In this document: one piece after another, positions 11,050-22,643 of the stretch
Position numbering within the stretch: the stretch's first letter is position 1
Layout of the letters: each line of letters opens with the position of its first letter
From: Diphasiastrum complanatum
Lineage: Eukaryota > Streptophyta > Lycopodiopsida > Lycopodiales > Lycopodiaceae
Length of the DNA stretch: 64,000 nt
Assembly (NCBI GenBank): GCA_029204225.1
Contig: CM055101.1
Span: 34,289,683-34,353,682 of the forward strand
Direction of reading: 5' to 3'
Translations under genes and position numbers: made by a program
The notes under the pieces: generated by a model
The model's database searches: none
Seen by the model: only the letters and a program-made list of their open reading frames with translations
What the model was told of the DNA's origin: nothing

Positions 11050-11472
11050 TAACAAATTAGATAATACTTTATAAACTAGATAATGTCCACAACTTATGTG
11101 CGCCATCAAACCACATATTTACATTTGTCATTTTTTTTAAATCACAAAATTCTCTTAAACACATGGTCATTTTGTACCAACCATATCAAAGCATCTACTT
11201 GTCTTATATCAAATCAAAATACAATTAATACTCATTTGTCCTTTTCAAAAAATCATCAAAATCTTCAAAAAAAACATTGTCCTCTTGTACCCAAAATATG
11301 TCATATCAATCACATGCTTTTGTCCTTAAAAATTCATGCTTAAAAATATGTCATATCACCCACATGATTTTGTCCTCAAAAAATATTTATAAAATTAGAG
11401 TCTAATAATTTTTTTAGTTCCATAATTTGTCTTTTTGACAAACCACTCGCCATATGACACATTCCAAGTCGT

Positions 11473-11975
<503 letters not shown>

Positions 11976-12040
11976 TCATTTTTCACATTTGATATCTTTC
12001 CAAGTTCTTTTCACAACTGCATATCTTACTCTCAATAGTC

Positions 12041-13020
12041 ATGTCTACTAGCGCTAGCGGAGCATCAAGGAGGAGGCCAAGATCCTCTTCCTGTGGAAGA
12101 GGACAAGCCTCGGGATTGGATTCCGATCGAGTGCGAGATTTTTATACTATGCTATCTCCCGACAAAACCCAAAGGATGAAAGCCCTTTGTCTTTCCGAAG
12201 GAGGATCCGATCAACAAGATCGTGGATTCGTTTTGACGGACATGCCGTTGGAGGAATCCACGAATATTTTCTATGACCTTGATGAGAATGGTTCCATCAT
12301 TAGGACCTTATTCTTAAATACTTTGGTCACGATTTGTTTAACCCTTGGGAGCAACAAGACCAAGGGGACAAAGACAAGATACTTAGATATTGTACCGTGA
12401 GTTTCCACAACCAAATCGAATTAATGACAATTGGGCGAAGACGAGTATGTGTAAGCATATTCGTCATAATTGCCAATCATATTCGAGCGCTTTAAGCAAC
12501 AAAGAGAGGCAACAAAATCAAGGCTTAATCTTTTAGGCCAATCTCACCTTGGATCGGGAGGCAAGGCCAATATGCGTGCCCAATTTGTAAGCAATTCTCT
12601 TTTAGCTAATTGCATTTCATATGTTTATTGTTTATCAATATTTTTTTGCTTTGAAGATTATGGACATAAGTATACAAATGCTGAATACAATATTGGATAT
12701 CGCCATGGCTATAGTGCCTTGGTTGATAATTTTGCGGCACAAAGCGTACATCCAAGGGTAAATTTTTGTTACATAATTTGTATTTCTCTTATTTTTTATA
12801 CACAATTTCTATTTCATTTCAATTTTATGACATGTGTTTGGCTAATAATTATTAATTTGTTTTGTGAATGTGTATGTAAAGGGCATCCGCTTTCTTTGTG
12901 GAAGAAAGTACGGGAGAAAACCAAGGAGAAGAAGGGAATGAAGATGAAGGGGACGAAGGCGAAGACAAAGGACAAGATTCGGCTTCAGACAACGATGAGG
13001 GAGAAGATAGCGAAGACTAA
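12041..13020 (+). CDS. second gene of the CACTA-like element, acidic C-terminus (function unknown)
   Basis: The first exon opens with ATG at 12041 (MSTSASGASRRRPRSS, basic and serine-rich) and has well-formed coding for at least 100 codons (DRVRDFYTMLSPDKTQRM). A middle part reads FERFKQQREATKSR and HLGSGGKANMRAQF, which recalls the basic R/K block plus HxGSGG segment of plant En/Spm accessory proteins. The last exon, from an AG at 12881, gives a 45-residue acidic tail ending SDNDEGEDSED before TAA at 13018-13020. Exon joins in the middle are not resolved. It is transcribed away from the transposase unit. A TnpA-like DNA-binding or regulatory protein would fit the place, but no domain proves it. 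Confidence 0.5.
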
Positions 13021-13820
13021 GAAGCTTACTATTACTTCTTAGATTTGATGTATTTTTAGTATTTGCAAAAGTAGAAAAAAAGAGTACTAGGATCAATGCT
13101 CTTTTCATGAATTAGATGCGAATTTGTACACTTTTTTTAATTATGAATATAAACTTTTGTATTTGATCATCTCTATCTCATTATGTATGGAATGATTGTT
13201 TATTGTTTATGTTTTTCTATTTCATCTTGTATAAATTTGTTATAAATATATACAAACAATAAAAAACAAACAAAACATCAATTTTAAGATAATAAAAACA
13301 TACCTCATCTATTGTTTGGATGATCTTTAATTCCTTCTAAGATGCATCTTTTTTTTTTTTTTTTTTTCTCTATAAAAGCAAACAATGAAAACCGAATCAT
13401 TGTTAGATTACAAATCAATCAACAAAATGATAATTGTTAGAATACAAATCAAAGAATCATTGTTAGATTAAAAATCATTAATCATTGTTACATCAATCTC
13501 ACCATGTTGAAGATACTATGAAAATGCACTTTATGACTCAAATGTAATCTACCAAAATTTAGAATGCATAATATACCTCACGAATAGACAATGAAAAACT
13601 AACAAACAAACAAAACTATCTCACCTATCTCTCTCTCTCTCTCAAAAGCTTTTCTTCAAAATTTAGAATGCCTAACATACCTTATGCATTTGCTTGGATT
13701 GTCTCCTTTCCTTCAAAATTGCATAGCTTTTTTCTACAAAAGCCAATAATAAACAATCATTCACTAACCAATCAATAAACAAATTAATCAACAAATCAAT
13801 AAACAATGAAAAACTAACAA

Positions 13821-13907
<87 letters not shown>

Positions 13908-14006
13908 AAGCTCTTCTTTCAAAAGCTTCTCTTCACGAAATCTATTTGCAAATGCAGTCAAGGCCCCCACTTTTTCCATTTCGCGGTTTTTTTTTTGTTA
14001 AAATAT
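13021..14006. other. 3' flank of the plus-strand gene with poly(T) and (CT)n arrays
   Basis: AT-rich DNA with no gene. It holds a poly(T) run near 13350, repeated AATCATTGTTAGATTA phrases at 13396-13485, and a (CT)n array at 13827-13905. Minus-strand Arg-Glu open frames over the array are repeat translation. Confidence 0.7.
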
Positions 14007-14335
14007 TTCTGTGTGGCAGTGCCACGCCCTAAAAAAAAATTGTAGAAAGATTGCCATGGCATGGTAGAATTTTGCTTGCTGGAAAAATTTGCCACGCGTG
14101 GCAAATTTTAACATTCTGGAAAAAAAAATGCCACTCGTGGCAATTTTACAGATTTTTTTAAGCGTGGCAGTGCCCCACGGATTTATAATTTGAATTGCTC
14201 TGAGCCCCCTCCCCCCAAATCTGTTTGGAGGAAGAGCCGGTGACGGAAAACTTTGACGGCGTGGCAGTGCCACGCGTTCATTGCCACGCAGTTTGCCACG
14301 CGATTGCCACGGACATTGCCACGTGAGGGCCATTG
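14007..14335. repeat. right subterminal GTGGCA/TGCCAC palindrome cluster
   Basis: About ten copies of the GTGGCA unit are packed here, including TGCCACGCGTGGCA and GGCGTGGCAGTGCCACGC, then a series of TGCCACG copies near 14280-14325. It mirrors the cluster at the other end and supports pairing the two termini of one transposon. Confidence 0.8.
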
Positions 14336-14404
14336 GGTCAAATCTGGTCCCCGTCTTATGTGTGTGGGAATGGGCGTGACAATGGGCCTATATTTGTAGT
14401 TGTG

Positions 14405-15678
14405 ATATTGTCTATATGTCCTGCAAAACAAAACACAATCGCAAAATTATAATTTGATAGAGATCAGTTCTTATTGGTGAAAACTTATCGATAAATTATA
14501 TCTGTCACAAAAGGTGTAATAACTACGATGTCTAGGCATTATCTAATGCTATAAATGACATCTAATAGGATTTGCAGAGAGACATGACATAAAAAATGAC
14601 TCCATATTGGAGATGGCAATATTAGTACACAAAATGTTAAATTAGCCGAATGGAGAAAACATGTTGCTTTGAAATAGAGAGGCCTCCCTACTTAACTTGA
14701 GCACCTATAATGACATCACAAAATTAAAAGCGTCACACCAGAGAATCCAGCTATGTGTGGCTTTTAGCACACCTCATATTTTTTCCAGCTATCTTTCTAG
14801 ATCACTACAAGAAATCATAGCGAAATGAAGCAGGCACGACATTAGTTAATTTACCAGCATATTTTTCCTCAAAGGACAACATCATGCAGATGGATTCTCG
14901 CTCTTTTTCATTACATTACCATCATTAAGATTGTCTGTTTGTCTGAGCTAAAAGAACTTGACCAAATCGCACAAAGACTTGTCTCAAATTTTTAGTTAAG
15001 AAGACCAGCCATGAATCACATGTTGACGCTTTGCAGCCATCTCTTTATATGGACAGAGACCTTTGCATACAATCACATTAGTCTATATGTCATCAACCAC
15101 ATGTGAGATCAATGAAAGAAACAAGTTCTAGCTAAACTCCTCTCTCGAAGTATATGTAGAAGCAAAACTAACCAAGATATCATGAAGGAGCCTATAATTC
15201 GATACTAGCCTGACTGCAAGCTAAGTGGCTGTGAAAATCTGTAAATGCTTGTGAGCTTTCAAAGTGCTATTGTAGTGCTACCACACTTTTGAATCACAAA
15301 CCTTCCAGTTAAAGGAAGAAATCAAGAGCAAAAGAGGATAACATGTATATTATAAAACTGATGTTATGAAACTAGTCAAGACAAAACAACTAAAACCAAC
15401 CACAAGGATCAACTAAATATTGAGATTAGAAATGAGTAGCAGATTAACCTCCTCTCCCTCCAAGTAAATGTACAACCTAGAATGCCAAATCTGAAGAAAA
15501 CTATTTAGATAATCTACTATTGCACATGCCTCTAAGGTGACATTGACTAGTAACCATGGCAGGCTATAATTGTCTACTTTTACTCTACTGCGTGGTGGTT
15601 TTACAACCACCGACCATACATTTGAATTCTGAAATTCCCGGACAAAATTATCGCCATATCCGGTATTGAAATGGTGTC
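14405..15678. other. no gene recognised
   Basis: This is single-copy-looking AT-rich DNA between the CACTA-like element and the first copia. A CACTACAAGAAATC string at 14803 looks like a classical CACTA end but has no convincing partner. The interval may be downstream DNA of the U-box pseudogene, since the copia at 16,235 separates the two. Confidence 0.35.
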
Positions 15679-15987
15679 ATGACTGCCAAGATTAACCGTA
15701 CCTCCTGGAATATCATACATGTTTGCGAATATCTGTCGTTGAGTCCGCCGAGAGGTGCCCCTTTGCTATCATTGTCACATGCATGGTTAAGGAATAAGGT
15801 GCTAAGCCCAGAAACAATAGTCTGCTTGCTGTGTAGGAGACCTGTAAAGGAGAATTATGACTACAAAAGTCGTTTAGGAGAAGAGGCGTACTGCTGCTTA
15901 TGGGAATTTGCTAGATGTAGGAAATGTGAGACGTTGTTCCACCAAACTGATGGGAAGATGCCCGTGCCCACGAAGTCAAGAGTATAG
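15679..15987 (+). CDS. hypothetical Cys-rich frame
   Basis: A 102-codon plus-strand frame contains paired cysteines (CLLCRRPVKE, then CCLWEFARCRKCETLFHQ) that could bind zinc. It has no recognised family, no matching exon nearby and an overlapping antisense frame, so it may be chance or a lone exon of a broken host gene. Confidence 0.2.
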   Translation: MTAKINRTSWNIIHVCEYLSLSPPRGAPLLSLSHAWLRNKVLSPETIVCLLCRRPVKENYDYKSRLGEEAYCCLWEFARCRKCETLFHQTDGKMPVPTKSRV

Positions 15988-16234
15988 ATTTCATGTCCCT
16001 CATAAGTGAAATCGATTTTCCTGCACAGAAACATCAGAATCACGGATTCTACAATAAACAAAGATAGCATCATGGTAATTAATCTGATCTCTACAGCACG
16101 ACCACCTCTAAAACGGAGAAAAGGGCTTCTGATATGCAGATATTTGATTAAAACACAAAGGTCTTTTGAAGCGCACACCCGCCTCTACTGTGACAGCCGT
16201 GAGACCTTTACGTTTTCTCGAGCTACAACAAAAC

Positions 16235-16548
16235 TGTGAGAGAACAATCGAGTTCCTGCAATAGATTACTTTACAAGTATGCTAGCAAGAACAGAATGAG
16301 AATAGGCCACACAGAGCTCGCAATGATAAGATCATAAGTTACAGAAAGCCAAAAAACATTCTCAAGATTGCGTGCTTCATTTTCAAAAATAGGTCCTATA
16401 CATACACGTGGCTACATCTACTTGCCAAGAAAGGCTTAACTTAGCATTTCAGGTTCACATGACAAGAAAACGGTTTTAACTAACTATTCCTAACTACTGC
16501 CGTTATGCTTCACCCTGAATTGTAATCTGCCTGTAATAGTTTCTATCA
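16235..16548 (-). repeat. 3' LTR of the first copia element
   Basis: It starts TGTGAGAGAACAATCG and ends TTTCTATCA. It matches 20830-21136 along its whole length except for scattered substitutions and a few small insertions (AGGCTTAACTTAGCATTTC here, AGCTTAGCGTTTC there). Confidence 0.95.
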
Positions 16549-16562
16549 ATCCCCAACTCAAT

Positions 16563-17229
16563 TCAAGGTGGAGCATACATATTTAGTCCTATCATATCTC
16601 TCAGCATTACAAATCTATCTTTATTCAGAGCCTTGGTCATCATGTCTGCCATCATGTCTTTGGTAGGGCAGTATTCCAAACTTATTTCATTCTTCTGTAC
16701 CAGATCTTTGACGAAATGGTACTGCATTTCCATATGTTTGCTTCTCTTGTGAAAGCCCCCATTTTTGCACAAGAAGATGCACCCTTGGTTGTCATTCTTC
16801 ATCACCATTCTTTCGTTGTTTATGCCAATCTCACTACAGAGGTTCTTTATCCAAACATATTCCTTCGCTCCTTGACAAAGACTGATGTACTCTGCCTCAG
16901 TTAAGGAGAGCGCTATTGATTTCTATTTGATACTTCCCCAACTTATCGCAACCCCATTCATGACAAAAATGTAGCCACTGGTTGACTTTAGGTCGTCAAC
17001 GTCCCCTCCCCAATCCGAATATGCATATCCCACTATGTCTTCTCCTGATCCGGTCTAGTGTAGTCCGTGCTTGATTGTCCCCTTCAAGTATCTGATCATC
17101 CGTTTGCATGCTCTCCAATGTTCAATCCCAGGATTCTCGCTGAACCTGCTTAACTAGACAACTCCTGTAGCAACATCGGGCCTGGTACACACCATCACAT
17201 ACATTATCGACCCTATCATACTTCTATAA
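16563..17229 (-). pseudogene. copia RNase H domain (first copia)
   Basis: Pieces in reading order are [28 protein letters not shown], then AYSDWGGDVDD (the conserved D at the start of RNase H), LSLTEAEYISLCQGAKE and KHMEMQYHFVKDL, ending YCPTKDMMADMMTKAL. The final 81 codons (16808-16563) are open. At least three in-frame stops lie upstream, for instance before LSRFSENP and after KHGLH. Confidence 0.85.
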
Positions 17230-18492
17230 GGACACCTCTTCATTTCCTCTCGTTCCTCCTCATTCATCGCACACATCTTGGCACTTAGCTTTACTCCTGG
17301 ATCCAAAGGTACCCCTATATCTCTTCACTATGTTGTGAATGTACCTTTCCTGTGACAACCACATCTCCTGGGATACTTTGTTCCTTCTTACGTGTATGCC
17401 TAGGTAGAATTGCAGTTCACCTAGGTCCTTCATTTCAAAGTCCTCGCCCAGCTCCTCCTTGCATGTTTTCAGCGAATGCAAGTCATTGTCTATGAGGATC
17501 ATGTCATCTACATAGAGTGCTATGACCTATATTCGTCCTTTCTCCCGCCTGTAGAAGACACTGTTGTCCGAGATAGATCTCTTGAATCCTTTCTCCATGA
17601 AATAAGGTTTTATCCTCTCAAACCGCACCCTGGAGGCCTGCTTGAGTCCATATATTGCCTTCCCCAGTTTGCAGACCTTGTTTCCCTTTTCTTTGAAAAC
17701 CTTATGTTTGTTGCATGTAGACCTCATCCTGTAAAGTTTCGTTCAAGAACGATGTCTTCACATCTAGATGGTGTATCTCATAGTTGCAGGCAGTTGCCCA
17801 TGCCAACAGTATCCGGCTCGATCCAATCCTTGCTACCGGAGCGAACGTTTCTTCAAAATCCATCTCCTCCACCTGAGCGTATCCTTTTGCCATGAGCCTG
17901 GCCTTGAATCTTTCTATGCCTCCCAATGCATCATGCTTGAGCTTATACACCCACTTGCATCCTATTGCTTTCCTCCCGCTTGGTAGCTCTGTCAGTACCC
18001 ATGCCTTATTTCTGTGCATCGATTCCATTTCTTCATCCATTGCAATTTCTCCTCACTGATGCATGCCTCCTTGTAGCTGGTTGGTTCCAGATATTCTCTT
18101 TCAACTATCATGGCCATATCCGTCAATTTTTGTGGAGCTCTTCTCACACTGGTCGACCTTCTCAATTCGAGTTCCTGCTCCGTTGTTTCTTCGCCCGTGA
18201 GGTCGTCTCTGTCTCCTAGACTTGCCCCGTGATCCTCTTCCGTCCTTCCCTCAATCTCACTTGATCTTTCTTGGTCGATACTCTCAGATTTTCTCGTTCT
18301 CTGACTCCTCTCATCGGACATTCCACTGCTATCCGAAATTGCAATGATGGGTACATCCTCTCCTGGCCCCGATACTCTTGGCTCCCTCAACCGTTTCCCT
18401 TCAGATTCATAGCTCTCATCCTCGTTGAAGATGGCGTCTCTTGCCACTATGAATTTCTTGGTGACAGGGTTGTAGAATTTGTAACCCATCAC
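17230..18492 (-). pseudogene. copia integrase tail and reverse transcriptase (first copia)
   Basis: The frame at 18492-17992 carries the integrase tail (GYKFYNPVTKKFIVARDAIF) and the acidic linker, then shifts to the RT start (18040-17702: WVLTELPSGRKAIGCKWVYK, ARLMAKGYAQVE). It shifts again (17727-17527: LGKAIYGLKQASRV) and once more to 17502-17260 (LGELQFYLGIHV). The catalytic YVDD is present at 17503-17514. At least three frame shifts separate these blocks, so no complete RT can be made. Upstream of the RT start, codons for the usual DPRH-like region are poorly preserved. Confidence 0.85.
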
Positions 18493-18506
18493 TCCTTCGG
18501 GATATT

Positions 18507-19859
18507 CTACAAAAATGCACCTCTCTCCTCAAGCTTCTTTCTTTTCTCCTTGGGGATGTGGACGTATGCTAAACAGCCAAATACTCTCAAGTATCCCACA
18601 CTGGGTCTCTTCTTGTACCATAACTCGAAAGGAGTCTTCCCCTTCACCGCCTTGGTAGGACACCGGTTCAATATGTGACAGGCCGTGCTCACAACTTCTC
18701 CCCATAAATCTTTGGCCAAATCCTTCTCGTGCAGCATACACCTCACCATTTCAACGATGGTGCGGTTCTTCCGTTCTGCCACCCCGTTTTGTTGGGGTGT
18801 GTAGGGTACGGTGAACTCTCTCTTGATCTCGTTCAAGCTGCAAAAATAATCAAAATCCTTACTGCGATACTCACCCCCATTATCGCACCTTAGCACTCTT
18901 ATTTTATTCCCGGACTGATTTTCTGCCAGTGCCTTGTAAGCTTTGAAGCTCTCGAAAGTATGACTCTTGTTTTTGAGCAGACAGACCCTGATGGTCCTCG
19001 AATGATCATCTATGAAGGATACAAAGTACCTGGAGCCACCGATGGATGCTACATCCATCGGACCACATAGGTGAGAATGCACAAGCTCGAGTAGGTCAGT
19101 CGTTTGATCCGACGGATTTTTACACAATGGGAGTCTATGTTGCTTGCCATACACACAAGCTTCACACCTCTCTACACATTCCCTCAGATCGTAGTCATAA
19201 TCTTCAAGCATGGTTTCTTTGGCCAACCTCTCCAGGCTCCTTCCTCCAACATGGCCCATCCGTTTGTGCCATAGATTATTTTTGCATTTCGATTCCAGAC
19301 TTATGTAGGCTGATGATCTCTCAATAGTCCCTCCTTGTAGTTGATACAATCCACTCGACCCCATCTTGAATCCTATCGCAATCACCTCCCCTTCATTCGT
19401 AATCATGCATCCCTATCTCTCGAAGGAAACTTCCATCCCTTTGTCTATGAGTGATCCGACCGAAGTCAGGTTCTTTGCCAGGTTCGGCAGATGAAGTACC
19501 TCTTGAATTATTAGCTCTCTCCCCTTTCCTAGCCAGACAGCTACTGATCCGATACCCACCACATCCACCTTGCTCCGGTCCCCCACCGTGATCTCCCTCT
19601 TCCCGATTACCAGCTCATATGTGATAAATCCCTTTCGTTCAAAAGTCATATGGGAGGTCGTTCCAGAGTCCATGTACCAACAGTTGTCGACCGAGTCTAC
19701 CTCCTGCTGTTCCTCTCTGCTCAGTTTCACCACGCTTTTGCTCCTGTGATCAGACGATCCACTTGAGTCCTCACTCTGTTCTTTGATCAGAACCATCAGT
19801 CCATAGACTTTTGGTAGTTCTTCCACTTCTTCTTCCTCCTCAGCCAGATTTACCTGCAA
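18507..19859 (-). pseudogene. copia protease and integrase (first copia)
   Basis: The protease region reads CWYMDSGTTSHMTF with an intact DSG. The pre-integrase zinc region (LWHKRMGHVG ... CEACVYGKQ) and the integrase core follow in the same frame after one in-frame TAG at 19413-19415. In the core, the first catalytic Asp of the usual HSD block is His (VHSHLCGPM), while RCDNGGEY and QQNGVAERKNRT keep the other two acidic positions. A frame shift near 18527 ends the open frame. Integrase would insert the cDNA; this copy could not. Confidence 0.88.
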
Positions 19860-19886
19860 AGTCTCCCCTTTCTTCTGATCCTCCTT

Positions 19887-20669
19887 TTACTTACGATAAT
19901 CACGGATGAAGTGTCCAATCTGGTCACAATAAAAGCACCTCTTCTCGCTTTTCACTTTCTTGCCCTCGCTCCTAGATTTGCTCCCTTCCTGCCTTGCATT
20001 GTGTTGTTTTCCCTCCTTGATTTGCGCCTTCTTGAAACTGGATATCAGAGCCATCTCGTCTGCAGGCGGGTTCCCTTTCCTTCTGGCTTCTTCTTGCAGC
20101 AACCTCCTCGTGACAAAATCAAGATCCAACCTTTCTACGAATCTGTCCAAAGTCATGACCAGAGGATCGTAGCTCGCAGGCAAGCTTGTGATTAGTGTGT
20201 ACACGAGTTGCCTTTTGTCCAAAATTGCGCCTGCTGCCTCCATTTGCCTCCAGATGCTCTTAATCTTGTCAATGTGAGGTGACATTAGGTCGCCTTCCAT
20301 CATCTTGAGCGCATTCAGCTGCCTGTGTAGTGTCAGTATGCTTGAGAAGCCTGCCGCCTTGTACATCTTCTTTAGCATTTCCCATACTCCCTTTGCTGTC
20401 TCTGTGTCCCGAACTTGCGAAACAGCCGTGTCTCCCAGCGCCATGCAGAGCACCATGTATGCTTTCGCCTCCTTATGGTTCACGATTTCAGCCTGGGCTG
20501 CACTCTTTGCACGCCCTTCTCCGTCAAGTTCAATTACCTCAGTTCCATCGATCACTCCCCAGAGCCACTTCTCTCTTAGTATGATCTTCAAGTTCCAGCT
20601 CCACGTCGAGTAATTCGAGCCATCCAACTCCTCTATCATTCTGAAGTCGAATCCGCTGTCTGCTACCAT
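19887..20669 (-). pseudogene. copia Gag (first copia)
   Basis: An open frame of 260 codons begins at an ATG 161 bases inside the 5' LTR. It reads ELDGSNYSTWSWNLKIIL (typical gag N-terminus), a central UBN2-like region (ITSLPASYDPLV), and a basic tail with the zinc knuckle CFYCDQIGHFIRDYRK, in which the last Cys is Tyr. It stops (TAA at 19887) just after the knuckle; protease follows in the same frame, so an originally continuous gag-pol frame is likely. Gag would form the virus-like particle that packages the RNA. Confidence 0.88.
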
Positions 20670-20814
20670 CTTCCAATGACGCTTCCTGATCCTTCGAAAT
20701 CGCCTTTTTCTTTAACGTGACTACCTGCGCGTGTGATCTCCTCCAGCACAATCGATCGTCCTCAAAATGATTCTCGCTTTACACGTCCTACAGATCGTGG
20801 ATCTACTGTGCGTG

Positions 20815-20827
20815 TGGGCCCATAACC
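20815..20827 (-). other. primer binding site, half-tRNA(iMet) type
   Basis: On the minus strand, two bases after the 5' LTR, the sequence is GGTTATGGGCCCA. This matches the primer site of Drosophila copia, which pairs with the anticodon arm of cleaved initiator tRNA-Met, and not the usual plant copia site TGGTATCAGAGCC used by the other elements in this window. Confidence 0.75.
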
Positions 20828-20829
20828 AT

Positions 20830-21136
20830 TGTGAGAGAACAATCGAGTTCCTGCAATAGATTACTTTACAAGTATGCTAGCAAGAACAGAATGAGAAAGA
20901 TCACACAGAGCTTGCAATGATAAGATCATAAGTTACAGAAAGCCAAAAAACATTCTCAAGATCGCGTGCTTCATTTTCAAAAATAGGTCCTATACATACA
21001 CGTCGCTACATCTACTTGCCAAGAAAGCTTAGCGTTTCAGGTTCACATGACAATAAAACGGTTTTAACTAACTATTCCTAGCTACTGCCGTTATGCTTCA
21101 CCCTGAATTGTAATCTGCCTGTAATGGTTTCTATCA
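20830..21136 (-). repeat. 5' LTR of the first copia element
   Basis: TGTGAGAG...CTATCA, the partner of 16235-16548. The right-hand junction is followed by AAAAC, the target duplication. Confidence 0.95.
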
Positions 21137-21153
21137 AAAACAGCTCTCAAGAG

Positions 21154-22072
21154 TCAGAAATCAGACTCCTGTAGTAAAATCGGGACTTCACAACTGTTCC
21201 ATAAATCAACCATCAGGTTTCCAGATGCAGTGCAATCACTTTGGAGCAAGAGCAGTGCAACTGTCTCCGCGCTCCTGCTTGGTACACCACCTGCAATACC
21301 TCAACTGGGCCAGATTGGCATAACAACAGTAGGATCCCAAAGGCATGCTCTGTGCATTGCTTTGAAAAGACCAACACCAGCTTCACAACAACAGACACCG
21401 TGAGGGCATACATGCAGGCATTTGACTGCCCCTCAGGTGTTGTGCAAAAAATAACTCTATTGTTGCGAGAATATTTCCCATAACGGAGGTCGTCCCTGTG
21501 GATAGCAGGTCAACAAGAGCTCCGGTTGTTCCTGCCTCCACAGCCTTCTCCCTATTCCCTCTTCATGAACATATAAAACGTAGCAATTTCACCTATGCTT
21601 TGACAGCTCTTGGGGAAAGATCCTCCTTTAGCAGCCTCACCAATCCTTGCAAAAGGGCTGGAATTTTGTCAATCGTCTTCCTGAACTCTTCACAAGCCAA
21701 GCGACTCTTCAGCAACGCTGTTGCATTCAGCCCGATGGCGGTGCTCCCCCTTTGCAGGTGCCAGACGACCCAGGCAACTTTTTGAGGCTCAGTGACAACT
21801 GCTCTAGCTTCCCCGGTGCTCCTGCATAGAACGGCCAGAAGCCATAGCAATTCTTCGCAGACATAGCACTCTTCATGATCCTCTGACAACAACGATACAA
21901 GGAGAAGCGTTCCACCAGACTCCACAATGCATGACAACAACGATACAAGGAGAAGCGTTCCACACTCCACAATGCATGCTCTGTTTCCACGCGTTCCACA
22001 TGCACCAACGACGCGTTCCATGCATTCCTTCCTACGCAACTCAGTCGTCACGTGTTTCTGGTTCGCAGGCAA
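21154..22072 (-). pseudogene. plant U-box E3 ligase (PUB), armadillo-repeat part, broken
   Basis: The minus-strand translation resembles the C-terminal ARM region of plant PUB proteins: CEELLWLLAVLCRSTGEAR, ECREFRK-like ACEEFRKTIDKIPALLQG, LVRLLKEDLSPRAVKA, then REKAVEAGTTGALVDLLST, VSVVVKLVLVFSKQCTEHA and SGPVEVLQVVYQAGA, ending near TGA at 21154-21156. In intact proteins the U-box recruits E2 and the ARM repeats bind the substrate. Breaks: in-frame TAG and TGA after SPRAVKA, two later frame changes, and a 44-bp tandem duplication that repeats the LLLVSLLS segment. No U-box was found upstream. The first copia inserted just beyond the stop. Confidence 0.75.
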
Positions 22073-22643
22073 ACTACATGATTTTTGGCAAAATCTCTGT
22101 TATGCAAACAATAAGAACGATCATGATTTTCACGCATTCCTTGATTGTATATCATTTCTACTGCTCCCACAAAGGTGGAAACCTTGAATGTTAAGTCCAA
22201 CTCAACCATTTCGCCTTTAATGTTAACTTTTTTTTGAAACTCCATTGACCAACCAACCTCAACACATAGTATTGCCTTTGCAACGCAAGTCCAAAAAATC
22301 CCTTAATTCATTTTTCTTGATTTTTCTCGCTGCAACATCACCAAGCCCTGTGTGTTGTTTTTCTAATGCAACACGTTTTTTTTTTCGCCCTTCAATTTTT
22401 TATACACCATTTGATATTGCATGATGATTTCATAAAAGCAATAGTAAAATCCGCTTTCAAAACGGCTCCAACCTTGTCTCTTTTACTCCCTAATGGAGCT
22501 CTGCTGCAAAAATCCTACATGTATGTTTGGTATCAGTTCATTACTTAAACAAAAGCAAAGCATGCATGCAAGTCACTTTTTTGCCATTCACCAAATATGA
22601 TTTGATGTTTTTCGCGCACACATGATCACTTACATGTCGGGGG
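22073..22643. other. no gene recognised between the U-box pseudogene and second copia
   Basis: The minus strand stays open over 22245-22048, in the direction where the upstream part of the U-box gene would lie, but no U-box motif is seen. The rest is AT-rich. Confidence 0.35.

Larger units (their letters stand above)
16235..21136 (-). mobile_element. complete, decayed Ty1/copia retrotransposon, TSD AAAAC
   Basis: Two LTRs of just over 300 bp (TGTGAGAG...CTATCA) bound 4.9 kb on the minus strand. The 5 bases outside are AAAAC on both sides (16230-16234 and 21137-21141), which proves one insertion event. The order is gag, protease, integrase, RT, RNase H (copia type), all minus strand. A PPT-like purine tract (GAGTTGGGGAT) adjoins the left LTR. 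The body has several stops and frame shifts and at least one lost integrase catalytic residue, and the LTRs differ by scattered substitutions and small indels, so the insertion is old and inactive. Confidence 0.95.

Noticed and set aside
14803-15277. CACTACAAGAAATC ... TATTGTAGTG as a short CACTA-type MITE
   Set aside because: Only eight terminal bases pair and the flanking triplets (GAT and CTA) do not match, so chance is likely.
17476-20613. Plus-strand frames of 60-140 codons
   Set aside because: Antisense shadows of the minus-strand copia polyprotein.
22048-22245. U-box domain upstream of the ARM pseudogene
   Set aside because: The frame is open but none of the U-box residues can be recognised.
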